A stretch of DNA of 64,000 nucleotides from Cristatella mucedo (lineage: Eukaryota; Bryozoa; Phylactolaemata; Cristatellidae): positions 2,761,001 to 2,825,000 of the forward strand of contig WPIO01000023.1 in assembly GCA_009760855.2 (NCBI GenBank). The letters are read 5' to 3'. The notes below the pieces were generated by a model. The model was not told the origin of the DNA, made no database searches, and saw only the letters and a program-made list of their open reading frames with translations. The stretch's first letter is position 1. Each line of letters opens with the position of its first letter. Of the stretch, positions 41,190 to 52,689 are shown one piece after another. A program made the translations under genes and the position numbers.

Positions 41190-41350
41190 GAATGGTGTAT
41201 CAGCTGTCAGTTCTATCAACTTCAGCGTTAGTAAAGCTCTATCGTTTATTTCAGCTTTAGCGTTTTGATCAGCTCTAGCAGTAGTAGCAGCTTAAACGCT
41301 GTATCAGCTCTGTCGGTTATACCAGCTTAGATGTTATGTTTGCTCTATCA
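41190..41350 (+). repeat. Degenerate tandem repeat of tatcagctctatcag-type units
   Basis: Roughly 30-35-bp units containing tatcagctct, gttat and agcttnagcgtt recur four to five times with variation. Confidence 0.55.
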
Positions 41351-42007
41351 GTTACATCCCCTTGAGTGTTACATTAACACCGTCACAGCTATGGCCGGTA
41401 GACGTTTCATCAGCAGGGGTACTCGTCCCTGTCACTGCACCGTGGAGGCTGTCGTCTCCATGTGGCTACTGTTCACTAGTTTCGTCTATTCAACCTGTGT
41501 CATTGGACGTCTTGCAGAGTCGGCTATACTTTCGATCCACTTTATTTTTCTTGCAGTGTCAGCCCTGTCTCCTGGCAACATTAGGCTGAGTGTGCTTTAA
41601 TAAATGGAGATTCACTTTCTTAACACACCAGTTACCTTAATTGTGTCCCTATGCAATCCCACCCATACTCGATTCTGGAAGTCTGCAGTACACGACTTCG
41701 CCTGCTCAAAGTGAACTCCTACAGTTTGGCCGTCCATTCTATCTTGCTTTGCCCGAGAGCCCTAGCCGCCGTCACCATGTCGTCCACTCTACAGCTTCGT
41801 GCGAATATATAGCTACAGTGTAACAGAATAGTACAGCTTCGTGCGAAGGGCTGCTTTCGTTTGGCTTCGATGACGTTTGCTCGATGGTGTTGCTTGCATC
41901 CTGCTTGAGCAAGGCTGCTTACAGTGCCCACTTCACTTACACTGCACCTGAACTTGGATCCTCCACAGTGGTGCGAGCAATCTATATTGTCCTGCGTGGC
42001 AGAAAAC

Positions 42008-42212
42008 TAATAATAATAATACATTTGTAATAGCTCCCTCAGAGGACTTTATCTCTTTCGAGCTATTTACATTTGCTGTAAAGGAAGCATGATCGAAAGG
42101 TTAGCGGTAGCATGTTCAGTGGAAAACCAGCGCAACGTGGTTAGAACTGACATGCACAGGGTCAGCATGCAAATATGGTCAGCGGCAGCATGCGCAGTGT
42201 CAGTGCGCAGCC
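42008..42212 (-). mobile_element. LINE-A 3'-terminal fragment
   Basis: The plus strand reads taataataataat, then ctccctcagaggactttatc, then catgcacagggtcagcatgc. The last block is the LINE-A 3' untranslated region (compare 28937). 5'-truncated. Confidence 0.8.
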
Positions 42213-42638
42213 TGCAGTATTCTAGTTCACTTCGTTTCGACGATTTTGAGCTGTCCGTCTGCCAACGGCCACACGGCACATGCCGGGGCGACTCCTGCCT
42301 CGAGTGCTTGCTTTTCTCTTGATTCCGCCGCCGCGAGCACTAGCCGCGTGGCTGCTGCACGAGTTATCAGGGCTTGTGCTGATGCTGAAGGAGTGTGCTG
42401 GTGATGGCTTCAAGCCTATGCCTGGTCGCTAGGGCAGCTGCTTCGGCGAAATAATGGTAGTGCTGGCTTGTTGTGTCGGATTCTAAGCCCGGTCGCTGAA
42501 TAGGACTCGCGAACCGGCCGGGCCGCTGGGCGGAATCAGGCGCCGTCGTGGGCCAATGAGGCACAGTCTGAAGGCGTGGCCAGCGTTCGTCTAATACCGG
42601 ATGGCGGCATTGCAATTGGGGGGCTGGCTGGCTGCAGC

Positions 42639-42645
42639 TATAAAT
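42639..42645 (+). promoter_or_regulatory. TATA box of TGF-beta-like locus 1
   Basis: TATAAAT within gcagctataaatttgagcgc, 79 bp upstream of the ATG at 42724. A start site near 42670 is expected. The 15-bp core gctataaatttgagc also occurs at 54.2 kb on the other strand. Confidence 0.6.
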
Positions 42646-42723
42646 TTGAGCGCTCTCCATCAGGCGGCATTGGTAGCGGCATTGTGACATCGAGTAGACC
42701 AATCTTGTTCTTTTGTCACCAGC

Positions 42724-43303
42724 ATGAACATCTTTACCATTGCAGTGGCTACTTTGGCTGCGATCTCCGGGTTCAGCCGCATAGAGGCAGCTCCTCGTGC
42801 AATTACGTCACCTGCTGCAGCTCTCCGCCACAGGAGCACCGTCACTGCTGTCGCATCTTCCGCTCGCTTGTCTAAAAAGATCGGCGGCGGCTCGCCTTCC
42901 GCTCACCGCCGATCGTCGACCGAGGTAGTTTCTGTTGCCGAAATTGGCAGAAGGGTTATACTGGAACTTCTTCTCGTCAACCAGGTCGCCGGGCTTCTCG
43001 ACATTTCGACAGTCGCTGCGGTCAGCACGAGCAACAAATCCTCCGCCGCTGCTGCTATTGCTGCTGCTGCTGCCGCTGCCAACGGCACGGAGGCCGACGA
43101 CAATGACGGTGACGACGACGTCCTCGGCCAGACTTGGATGAAGAGGAACTCGTCCGCGACTGGGCTCAAGGCGATATTGAACAAAGTGAGCCGCCCTGTC
43201 AAAGCCGACGACATTAAGGCCCACTTCGGAGCCCGCAGAGGACATGACCACGGACAAGCCTCGGAATTAGAAGACATTCGGCTGCTCGTGGCGGCCGATC
43301 GAG
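42724..43303 (+). CDS. Locus 1 exon 1
   Basis: Starts at the first ATG after the TATA box and opens with a hydrophobic signal peptide. It contains an Ala run (SSAAAAIAAAAAAANGTEAD) and an acidic patch (DDNDGDDDV). Donor gag|gtaggc, phase 1. Intron 1 (285 bp) contains an 11-G run that would shift any read-through frame. Confidence 0.65.
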
Positions 43304-44229
43304 GTAGGCGTCGTCGGATAGTCGCGGGGGGGGGGGAGGCGGCAGCATGACTGCCTGGCCACGGCCTGGCGGCTGCTCCCTGCACAGCCTGCGCTCGCCT
43401 GCTCACTTTTGCTTCTCGCGCGGAGCAGCGGCGCAAGCTGCCTGCTGCGCCGTTTTCCTTCTTTTCGTCACCTTTTCCGCCGACGCCAGAACGCTGGCTC
43501 GCGCGATCGATCGGCTTCGGGCTGGCTGAGCGCATCTTTCGCAGCCGCTGCGCTCCAGCTGCTGCGCTCTCTACATTTCGTCCGCCAGTCAGCAACGAGA
43601 AGGTTCTGAAGCCTACCTTCACGCTGTGGCTCTTCCCGCTGCCGACTAACCTGTCCAGCGGCAGCGTCGCGGCAGCTCACCTGGTAGTGCCGCTCGACGC
43701 GATGTCGGCGAGCAAGTGTGTGGGCTGGCTCTCCGTCACTGTCTTCGGCCTGGCTCCAGCTCTGTCGATGCCGAGGCTGCTCACATCGCTGCTGTCCCGG
43801 GAGGCCAACAGCAGCTCGGACGATGGCCGAATTCGCGTTGACATCACGCGCCTGGTCAAACAGTGGGCCGCCGAGCCAGAAACCAATCACGGATTCAATG
43901 TACAAGTGGAATCGCTCGTGTTTCACGCCGATGGCTCTTCTTTGGTCAAAGGGCACAAATCATGCGAGATTAACCTGCCAGGAGTTGCCGGCAAGCAGGT
44001 GAGATCGGTGTCTATTGATTAATTCTGTTGTTCTCTTTCGTGCACCATTCCTCTTATGTATGTAGTTGCAGTAAGGGTACTTTATCTGTGGGGGGCATGT
44101 GCGTGTATGTATGTGAGCTGTATCTGATGCCAGTTTGCTTGCAAATGCATGTTTGCACCTGCCAGTGCAAACTAGTGTTCGTGTGTGTGTCCTCTGTGTG
44201 TGTGTTTGTGTGCGTGTGTGTGTGCGTTC

Positions 44230-44270
<41 letters not shown>

Positions 44271-45491
44271 TGTGCATTGTGACCTGCCATTAAGCATTTA
44301 AGCATGCTCGTTCCTGGCTTTGTCGTTTCTTTGATGTGCGTGAGGTTTCAGTGCACTTCTTTGGTGGGCTGTTATTGGCAGTCAAGTTCTCGATAGGCGG
44401 TTCATGGGGTGAGTTAGATGCATCACAAAAGCAAAGGTGGAGGCTAGTATCTTGGCAGAATGTGGATAGTGAGATAGTCTAGCTGGTGGTGGGCAGACTT
44501 GATTTGGGTGCAGTGCACAGAGGTACATCGGTTCTTCCCTGAGAGAATCGGTGCACTACACTTGTGTCGAAGCTGTTTGCAGCAGCATGGGCAATCTTTA
44601 TTGCTGAGTTCACTCAACGAAGAAGTCAGATGGGCAGCATGGAGTTTAGAATCTGGATTTCGAATTTTTGAACTCTGCTAACTTTGCACCAAAGTGTGAG
44701 GAACAGCCGGGATGGGTGACATGTTCAGAAAAAAATCACAATCGGGAAAAATACCCCGTGCGCGAGTAGTCTTTACTTTCCGAGTCGGCATAGCCGCCTT
44801 GACATGAAAACGGGGAATTCTGAATGTGTTATGTCAGAAGTAGCTTGATGTCCTAACCGTAGCTTCTAGCCTGACCCATTGAAGAAGCTAGTAAGGTGAG
44901 CCACTTGGCCCTGCACCGCTATGCTGATCTCGGTGGAACAGCTTCTTTAAGCATGAAGTAGACGGATGTAGATGCAGCCAAAAATCTATAATCCCTAGTG
45001 GCAAAACTCCTGCTTTGATGCTACTTCTATGCCGACACTGAAAGGGGAAGGCGATTTGTTCTTTGCTCACTAATTCAGCAATGGAGATTTATCTTAATCG
45101 CTTACGTTGGCGGACGGCAGGTGTGTGCGTTTTGCGATCGATGCTGGCTTGCAGTCTTTGCCGACTTTCACTCTGCCAGATCTTGCAAGATTGCACGTGC
45201 CACTGCACTATCGTTGTCGTGCAGAAAACTCACTGCTAATCTGAAGCATTTGCTGTTTAGGTGGCCACCGCCGTGCTCGACTTGCGCCTCCGGGATGCTA
45301 TGGCCAATAGGTCGAGGCCGTTGCACTGCCAATGGATGCCTCAGCCCACTGCTGCATCCACTACTGCTTCCGGATGTGTACCCCAGGCTGCGACCGCAGT
45401 ACCAATGCAACTGAAGCCAAAAGCTCACCATCGCTTAACACAACGCACGACGGCTGTATCGGCAGATATGAGCGTGGCGAGCCCAGAATGA
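42724..45491 (+). CDS. TGF-beta-superfamily prodomain protein (locus 1), three exons
   Basis: A secreted protein with a TGF-beta-type latency/prodomain. Proposed exons are 42724-43303, 43589-43998 and 45261-45491, with GT/AG borders and compatible phases (1, then 0), giving 406 codons. A signal peptide (MNIFTIAVATLAAISGFSRI) opens it. Two N-glycosylation sites lie in NSSA and NLSS. Exon 1 has a helix-like GLKAILNKVSRPVKADDIKA. Exon 2 has the arm domain (FTLWLFPLP; WLSVTVFGL; IRVDITRLVKQWAAEPE), the prodomain pattern of Asp-[IV]-Thr ... Val-x-x-Trp. Exon 3 begins VATAVLDLRLRDAM. No cystine-knot ligand domain is seen in frame. TATA box and AATAAA flank it. I infer a functional gene, but exon 3's end and lack of a ligand are unexplained. 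No orthologue named. Confidence 0.7.
43589..43998 (+). CDS. Locus 1 exon 2 (prodomain arm)
   Basis: 410 nt after acceptor tttcgtccgccag, ending in donor cag|gtgaga at a complete codon. It encodes the best TGF-beta-prodomain match of the window. The same exon in locus 3 is 413 nt with a donor at the same place. Confidence 0.8.
44183..44275 (+). repeat. (GT)n microsatellite in locus 1 intron 2
   Basis: Interrupted GT tract of about 90 bp. Confidence 0.95.
45261..45491 (+). CDS. Locus 1 exon 3
   Basis: Acceptor tttgctgtttag. It opens VATAVLDLRLRDAMANRSR, matching loci 2 and 3, then a Thr/Ala/Gln-rich tail to TGA at 45489. A different frame across 45327-45451 is Cys-rich (DASAHCCIHYCFRMC) and resembles part of a ligand domain, but stops and lack of conservation in locus 2 make it doubtful. 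Confidence 0.55.
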   Translation: MATAVLDLRLRDAMANRSRPLHCQWMPQPTAASTTASGCVPQAATAVPMQLKPKAHHRLTQRTTAVSADMSVASPE

Positions 45492-45533
45492 GAGGGTCGC
45501 TCACCTTTGCTTAGCTATGCTCGTCGTATATAA

Positions 45534-45539
45534 AATAAA
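45534..45539 (+). terminator. Poly(A) signal, locus 1
   Basis: AATAAA 43 bp after the exon 3 stop. It is conserved in the locus 2 duplicate (54881-54886) within a longer aligned block (cctttgcttagct). Confidence 0.6.
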
Positions 45540-45544
45540 GATTC

Positions 45545-47766
45545 TGGCTTGCTATGGCACCGGATTGTCTGTTCTGGCCATAGTAGAGCTGCTATATACA
45601 GTCCACAACCCTCTCTGCTTGCGTCCTCCGAGTATCGGTTATCCCACTGCATGGTGAACAGGTCACGAGCCCATTTCGCTACCTGTTCTCTACTGTATCC
45701 TCCTCTCTCAATGCATACGTGACCTGTTTCGGTGGTCTCAGACTCAGTCGTGGCACACGAAAGCAGTATTGCATCCATTCTGCTGTAACTAGCAAATGTT
45801 GGCTTTGCATTTATGGAACTCGTGTAAGTGCTTGACCTACAGCTACCGACCGGACTAGCTATTCAGGGGATACTGCGATGGACCAGATAGTCTGCCTCCG
45901 GCCGCTGGAGCTGGTTCGTTCGAGAGTCAGCTGAGAAGAATTGTCCCAACATTTTCGATCCAGTCGCTGCCATTTTTTGCGCCACCACCACTTTTAACAA
46001 GCAGAAGACTTTTCTAAATAAAAGGGCACATATTAAATAGCTCATCGCTCAGAGAAAATCTTGGCCAATACTGCAAGGGAGTTACCCCAGGCCTTTGTCA
46101 AAGGTCAAGTCACTTAACGACTCATTGCTTCTTCCATAGTTCTTGGTTGTCCACATATATCTAGCTCCCTCCCTGATGCAATCGAACTCGTCTCCCCCTG
46201 AGCCCTGCGTTAACGTTTTTGACGAGAGCTCCTGCATTTTAATGCGTTGAAGAATGAAGTTTCGAAGCCACAGAAAATTAATTATACACAGCCAATGCGA
46301 GTGCACGTGGTCCTTGCATCGACCTCCTATTTCCGCCGCTTGTCCCGACTTTTGTCAGAGGCGCTAGGCACAGAGAAACGAGCTTCGAAGAATCTGCAGA
46401 AGATTTAGAAAAATGTCCTCGCTCGCTCGGCCGTATGCAGGGCGCGTACGTTACACACGCACGCACACAAACTAGCTTGGCTCGGGTGCTCGAGAGACAT
46501 TAGCCGCCCAGCCGCCGAGGCGGTCTTGAACCGGCACCTGACACCGAGGAGAGAACAGCAGCGAAATCCCGAGCGGAGTTGGTACAGCCAAATAGCCAGA
46601 AAAGGGGGCGGGTGGGCTACAAAAAATGGGCTGCCGCTGCCTTTCTGGACCCGTCGACGAGATGCGTCCTAGCAGCTGCGGCTTCTCCGCCAACTCGCAC
46701 CGAGCGAGTGCGAGTCACGCTTCGTGAAACGTTAGCGAGCGGCTGCGGATTAGAGCGCCACTGTCGCCTGCGTCTAACAACGCCCGTCCTTAAACAAAAT
46801 GCGTGCCGAGAGCTTCAAATTATACGACAAAGCACTTCTTACCGTTTTGAGCGCGTCCGTTTTTGCAGGCGTCAAGAGTCTCGAGAATCCCTTTCCGGTC
46901 GGCGAGTTTATAATGCCTTTCAAGTCTGCTAGAGTACTTGCCTATGTCCTGGCACGGGTCTGCATCCACCGAGGAAGATAAATTAATCGAGAGCAAATCG
47001 TCCAAACGATTGCAGCTGCAGGAGAGGAGAGGAAATGGTCGACTCTTTAAACACTCGTCCCTACCAGCAGCGTTGCAGTTGCGAAACTAGCTCGTCCCAT
47101 AGCTCTTGCAGTCTGTAAGATTGGCTGTACGAACTTCAGCTCTAACGATCTTGAGTGCAGAAGAGGACGCATTTAGACCTATCCACGCGGGGAATGCCAA
47201 CGTGGCATTTATCGGAGGACGATTTCTGAAACCAGCTTTGCAGGGCAGATTGCTCCTCATTTTTGCACCGGCCCCCATCATGCATCTGCACAAATAAATT
47301 AAAAAGTATTCTTCAAAAAGAAAGTAGAATTTGTTCACCAAACATTCAAGGTTTACGATCCTGTGTGACCGGAATTGTTTATGAATCATGCAGATCCTGA
47401 GAGGTAAAGCTGGCCTGAAATGTCATTTTCTGAAATTTTAGGATAGCCCTGATTGAACAAAATCGCGTCGTGCTACCAGTCGAGCAAGCTTTGCCTGCAA
47501 TGCAGCCTACCGAGCGAGCTAGCGAGGGAGGGAGAAGTCGGCAGTTAGGAAACATAGATCTACGAGACCCAACTCGGTCGCGCATGCGGCCTCTGCATTT
47601 TCCCCACGAACTTCGGGTTAGTATCGGCAAGTGGGCGACAGTGTTGGGACTGATGTTTGAATTCCTGGATATTTCCGCGTCAAAATAAACTGAGGGCTTC
47701 ATCCAATAGCACGGTAGCTCACCGAACGAAGGGTTACTATTTCGAAATGCTCAAACGACCACTCTC
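45545..47766. other. No gene recognised
   Basis: GC-medium region. Frames such as 46579-46932 (plus) and 47087-47389 (minus) have no recognisable motif. Confidence 0.5.
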
Positions 47767-47932
47767 AATAATAATAATAATAATACATTTACTATAGCCC
47801 CTCAGTAACTCAAATCACTTTCCAGGCACTTTATATTTGCGGCAAAGGAAGCATTCCTTTGCCGAAAATGTAAAGCACATAGAAAAATATTCATTTCTCG
47901 GAGGGCGCTTTATCAAGTGTATTATTATTATT
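47767..47932. repeat. Fold-back of two LINE-A 3' ends
   Basis: It begins (TAA)n and ends (ATT)n. The centre is a perfect 11-bp stem cggcaaaggaa/ttcctttgccg (47840-47864) with a 3-nt loop, and the arms pair imperfectly outward. Each half is the LINE-A 3' terminus in opposite orientation. Confidence 0.75.
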
Positions 47933-48289
47933 GTTTTCGAATAGTTAGCGGCAGCATGCTCAATGACAACAATCACGACAGGGTCAGAGGTGATATGCAT
48001 AGTCCGTGACAACGGGTGCGCCCAAACCGAGCCTAAATTTCGTATTCGGTTCACTATTCACCATTCAACACCGCTAGCGCAGAGCACCTATTTTTCCGAA
48101 GCGTTGCGAAGGATTTTATGGCAGGCTTCCGCCCGCGCACCGGCGATGCGGTGAGATATTCGCTGTGCGAAGCAGTCCTCGAACCTGAGGACCGTCAGCG
48201 CTCACATCCCGCCGCAGTTGAGACGGTGGGCGGGCGGGGGAGGGCGGGCTGGTAAGCGTAGCTCTCTCCTCCATTTAGGTCTGCAGCCT

Positions 48290-49260
48290 TGGTGAGGCTC
48301 TGCGAGTTACCCTCTACAGCTCTCTGTAGATCTGAGCTGCAAACAAACTGAGCGTTAAACGCAATGCCACTCCTTGCGGTAGGCACGTGTGCTCCCTAAA
48401 ACGCAAAATGCAGCGCTCGACTACTTCTGGCCAACAGCGTAATCACCTTGGCCCCACCAGAAACAAAAATTGCAATTGTGGGCCTCACCGAGGGGGCTCG
48501 AACTCACGAAGAACGCGAGGGAGGGGAGCGGGCTCAGGAAACAACGGTGATCTCGGCGCAGCCGCTTGCAAGGGAATATGCGTCGCGTGCCCGAACCGGT
48601 AAGACAATTTGAGTTACGTGGCTAAGACGTAAATTAAAGTATTTAATCAATAAAAGATTCCCAGTCGGCATTTCCGCTTGCGCAACAAAAACGCTCAAGA
48701 AGCACATCCGGAAGCGGAAGTCAACAAACTGCGGCTGCCTACCGGCGGGATGAGTGTGCATTTGGTCGGAGAGCTGGCAGCTAAAGTAGCAGTTGGCCGT
48801 GAAAGCTATCTGTTCAGGCCTCCGCACAGGAAGCCCCAGGCGTGTGCGTGGAAAGCAGCCGGAGGATAAGAAGTAACAAACCAACGAACGTACGGACGAG
48901 CCCATAACTGACACCTGAGTCGTCTGCAACTTGTTTTGGGTGAACGGTTATGCTTTGCGATCGCATCGACGACTACGCAGGCTCTTGTCTAGCATAGCAC
49001 GATTTTGCTTGATAGGTTTTGAACTTTGAATTAGGTGCCTTAAGCAATTGCACTGCAGAAGCCGGCGGCAGTGTCGGTTAAAGCATTTAACAGGCACCTG
49101 TCGTCCCAGCAGCCACCTGTTGCCCATGGGAGCAGAATATGCACGCTGCAGTCGACCGAAAAGGACGTACGGTCGTTGGCTGCCTCCGAGTTGTCTGTCT
49201 TGCTGTGCTCCGTGAAAGTGCAGCTCCTAAAACCTTATTCTATGCCAGCCGAGGCGTTTG
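48290..49260 (+). repeat. Inverted duplication arm 1
   Basis: Matches the minus strand of 61545-62490 over its length. Shared blocks include aagacgtaaattaaagta, ttcccagtcggcat, aggtgccttaagc, gtcgaccgaaaaggacg and ggtcgttggctgcctcc. By eye 65-75% identical with indels. Confidence 0.8.
48678..48869 (+). CDS. Possible small coding exon in inverted duplication arm 1
   Basis: A 63-codon frame (AQEAHPEAEVNKLRLPTGGM; SVHLVGELAAKVAVGR). The other arm keeps the same frame in part (RQLIRDLSVNLVSELETKVA) and stops at nearly the same place. A conserved frame between diverged copies hints at coding, but I recognise no family and see no clear splice sites. Confidence 0.3.
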   Translation: MRNKNAQEAHPEAEVNKLRLPTGGMSVHLVGELAAKVAVGRESYLFRPPHRKPQACAWKAAGG

Positions 49261-49264
49261 ACGC

Positions 49265-52200
49265 TCAGCCGAGCCAATTTGCAAGCAATCGATCCTTTTC
49301 CAAAGACCTGTCGGTCTCGAAGCTTAGCTGTGGCTGATCGCTTGAAGGATTTCCGACGTCTTTTTTCATACACAAATTTTTTCTTCACCATCTCCTTAGA
49401 CAGATCGTCTGTGTGCATTAGTCTTTGCTAGCTTTCTTCAAACACGCCGCACGTCCTAGCTGCTTTGCAATAGCGGGCACTGGCTGATCATATACAATCA
49501 TTTGTAAGTATTTAACCGTGGCTATCGCAATGGTTGTTGTTTTTGTACATGCAGCAACACTCAGATCTATGTTTGTAGTCTCAAGCTTACTCACTCGATA
49601 TTGAATGGACCGTCGGCCGATTGATTTGAATAAAGCGGTGGAAACATTTCAAGCAATGTATAATGAGCATTCAGCACCATTCAGGCTTTCGCTCTCAGAG
49701 CTCCGGGCGGCATCTGTCGCTTGGCAAAGCACAGCCAGGAATCATCTATGAATGGACCTGACAGATTGCTGCCTAGCTTAGCATCGCTGCAATGCTAGCA
49801 CTGTTCCCTGTCTCCAATACTGCCGTCGTTGTACCTAATATCTAGTTATATGTGTGTCTGTCGTCGTCGACGCAGCCGCCATGAAGCTCGGCCTCCCGTG
49901 GTGTAGGACTTGGAGCGGTAGCAGGTCTAGCCGAGTTGCAGGCTTTCCTGCTTCGCTCTGTACGTACAGGCGCTGGCTCGCCAATCCTAAATGCCAATCG
50001 AGTCCCAGGAGACAAAAGTCAGCTCTCGCCGCCGGCGTACTCTCGCAGCACAGCGCTAAGCTGCACAATCGCTTAAGTCTGCACAAAGTCAGGCAGCCGT
50101 GCCTCTGTGCAACTGCTGTGGGGCGCCGAGGTACTTTCAGCCTTGTGCTGACCCCTGGCCTATGTGGTGGGGGAACACGGGAGCCCGGTTTCCTGTTGGT
50201 CATCGTCGCCCGCATACCTGCGTGCATACCTGTTTTCTTTCGCACGGCTCGGTATGCCAGCGCTGCCCTTTGCGATGGCACCTGGCGTTCGAGAACCTGC
50301 TACCAGCTGTGGGCAACCATCACCGCTCGGTTGCCGCCGCTGGCTGAGGTGGTCCGTCCACGCCAGCTAGCTGCCTCTCGCAGCAGCCACCAACTCGGCA
50401 GCAGCGCCGCAGGTTCGAGGGTCACGTGACGAACGCCCGGCAGATGAGCAGTAATCGCACTTCGGCTAGGCCTCCGCAGCAGCTATCGCCTTACAGTCCG
50501 ATTACGCTAACGGCCCTAATGGCTCTGTAGGCTGTCGCCATCGAGCCTCTGCCGCCGACGCAGCCCCTGAGTCAGCTCTACCTGCTGGTTCAACCGCTAT
50601 TCAACGGCTCCTGTGGCCGAGGAGGTTTAGCAGAGGCGAAGCCGGGATTGAAGAGCTGCCCGGTTGTGCAGGGGTCTGGGGACGGAGCTCCCTGTGGCTA
50701 TCCCCCCATCCCAGGCCTGCGGGTGTCGTGCAGCCTGGCTGGCCAAGCACAAGCGAGGCAGCTGGCGGCCCGACCGGGTGTCAAGACTCGACTCCCACCT
50801 ACCAGGCTAGGGGCGGCAGCTGCCACCCCTGCCGCCCCTCCTGGCTTCACCTCTGAGGTTTTAGTGAGAACGTTCTGTAGGAGCTCGAGCCGGCACCAGC
50901 TCAACTTGCAGTTGCTCACCTGCTCGCGGTTTACCGTTGGCAGCGATTGCTCTACAAGAGAGTGCTCTCTGGCCGCTACCTCTCGTATCTGAGGCTTAGC
51001 TTGTCAGGCTGCCTGCGTTTGTTAGCCGGAAGGAGATTGGCTATGTGCACCGGCGATTCCGCCTCGTCCACTCTCCACTGCACGGTGCTGCCTGCAACAG
51101 CTCAACGTCAGTAGCTCGATAGATGGCCCGATCAATCTTACTTGAGCTTTTCCATTTTAATAGTGACCAATGGCTTGCTTATTAGAGACTCGCTGTGCCA
51201 GTTTACAATCACTTTCTGGGCATACGTTGATTTGTTTACGAATGGCTCGGAGCCAACGAGTTTGTTCGCTTGCGTGTGTTCACGTGCATTCTTACTTTCG
51301 CCCAAGTGCGTGAGTTTGAGTGAGTGCCTGTACTTGCACATTTTCTCTGATAGCGATAGCGAGTCCGTTTAATTCGGTGGCCTCATTTGCCTGAATACTA
51401 GCTCTTTCCGGTAAAGGCTAATGCTCAGGAGTTTAGTCGGAACAAAATCGACTAGGATAAGCTTATCTTAGGGAATCGTCTATTTACAGTTTTTGGGAGC
51501 ATCGTGGACTGAAGACAAGCCTCACAAAATCATAAACCTTGCCGATTTAGCATGATTTGACCTTCTTTACCATTTTATGAGATTAGGATTTATAGAATAA
51601 CATAGCTAGAGAAAAGACTATGACAGCCACAGGAGTGTCTTCTAGGGATATGCGATTGACCAATAATAAATACCAGAATAACGTCATTTTCTAGTACCCT
51701 AAGAGAACTAGATTGCTATCTAGGCCCTTTATAATCCAGTGCAAGAGAAGCGATAACCTAGGGTTAATGACACGCTAGGTATCATTCTTAGACAAGCTTA
51801 AGAAAGCACGCGAGACAAGACTCAAGGCCACCGGGTAATGAGACCCCAGGTTAGTAAAACTGCCGTGACTCACGCACAGGTAAGTACTAACAATACACCC
51901 AGGAACCAAGAAAAAGTCCAGGGGCCAATCATCAGCCGAGGTGCAAAAATGCCACACACGAACTCAAGCCTGGCTACTACCCCTGGCAAGAAACTGTCGA
52001 GGTCATCACAACGAGTTCGATGTCTGATCTTCATTGCTCGAGGGCACACAGCAGTGGCCACGATGCAGTACCCGTTGACTTGGTCTGGGCACCTGGACTC
52101 GCCAAGCTGAATGAAGTTGCATCGGAGCACGCCGGCGGGCACCTTTAGCGAAGGCCGAGCCATGGACCACCGACTCGAAGTGACTGCTTTGCGAGTCGGA

Positions 52201-52500
52201 GAGCTCAGCAGCGTCAAGCAGCCAAACACCGTGCCAAGACCGCAGCGCAGCAGCCGTCAGTGTGAGGAGCAGCAGCCTGGACTCAAGGCTTAGCGAGCGG
52301 CTCCGAGCAGTTGCCTGCCCCGAGATGCTGTTACTGACACAGGTCCACGAGGGGCTGTCAGGAGGTGGTCAAGAGAGCTCTACCTACCCATCGGGTAGCC
52401 CAGCAAGCAGCTGCTGTCTTCCCCCCCCCCAGGGCTTCCCCGCCGGCATAGGCAACTCGAGGAGGCTCAGCATCGATCGAATGAGGGAAGAGAGGTATAC
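49265..52500. other. GC-rich region, no gene recognised
   Basis: The 191-codon plus frame at 49854-50429 and the 148-codon minus frame over it show no domain, signal or repeat. A degenerate LINE-A 3' end may lie at 51660-51760 (ccctaagagaactagattgc, then tatctaggccctttata). Confidence 0.5.
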
Positions 52501-52502
52501 AT

Positions 52503-52686
52503 AAGTGAATAAATCCTAGCTGATTAAACCGCCTTTTTTGTATAGCGACAGAAGAGCCTTTACGGCTGCCACCGCGGTGGCGTGCAGTGGCGATAAGGGA
52601 TCGCCCACCGCAGGAATCGAACCCACGACCTCGGGACTGAGGTCGTGAAAGCAACCACCTTACCTAGCGTGCCATCGTGACTCACC
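52503..52686 (-). mobile_element. SINE-B copy
   Basis: The minus strand has GGTTCGATTCC, tgcggtgggcgatcccttat, a body ending in cgctatacaaaaaaggcggt, and a ttattcactta tail. It has the same head, body and tail as the copy at 2.3 kb. Confidence 0.88.
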
Positions 52687-52689
52687 AGG

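Larger units (their letters stand above)
34860..42000. other. GC- and CpG-rich region, no gene recognised
   Basis: Base composition changes sharply here from the AT-rich Polinton. Long frames on both strands (for example 36698-37717, 37813-38493, 34947-35429) arise from simple repeats or stop-poor GC-rich DNA and show no domain. The region may hold untranslated exons or regulatory sequence of the TGF-beta-like gene that starts at 42.7 kb, but nothing proves it. Confidence 0.5.

Noticed and set aside
45332-45514. Cys-rich frame resembling the N-terminal half of a TGF-beta ligand
   Set aside because: Out of frame with the exon 3 junction, an upstream stop separates it from the furin-like RRAR, and the frame is broken in the locus 2 copy. 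Kept only as a hint.
49854-50429. 191-codon plus-strand frame with an opposite 148-codon frame
   Set aside because: No domain, signal peptide or homologous copy in the window; both frames look like chance openings.
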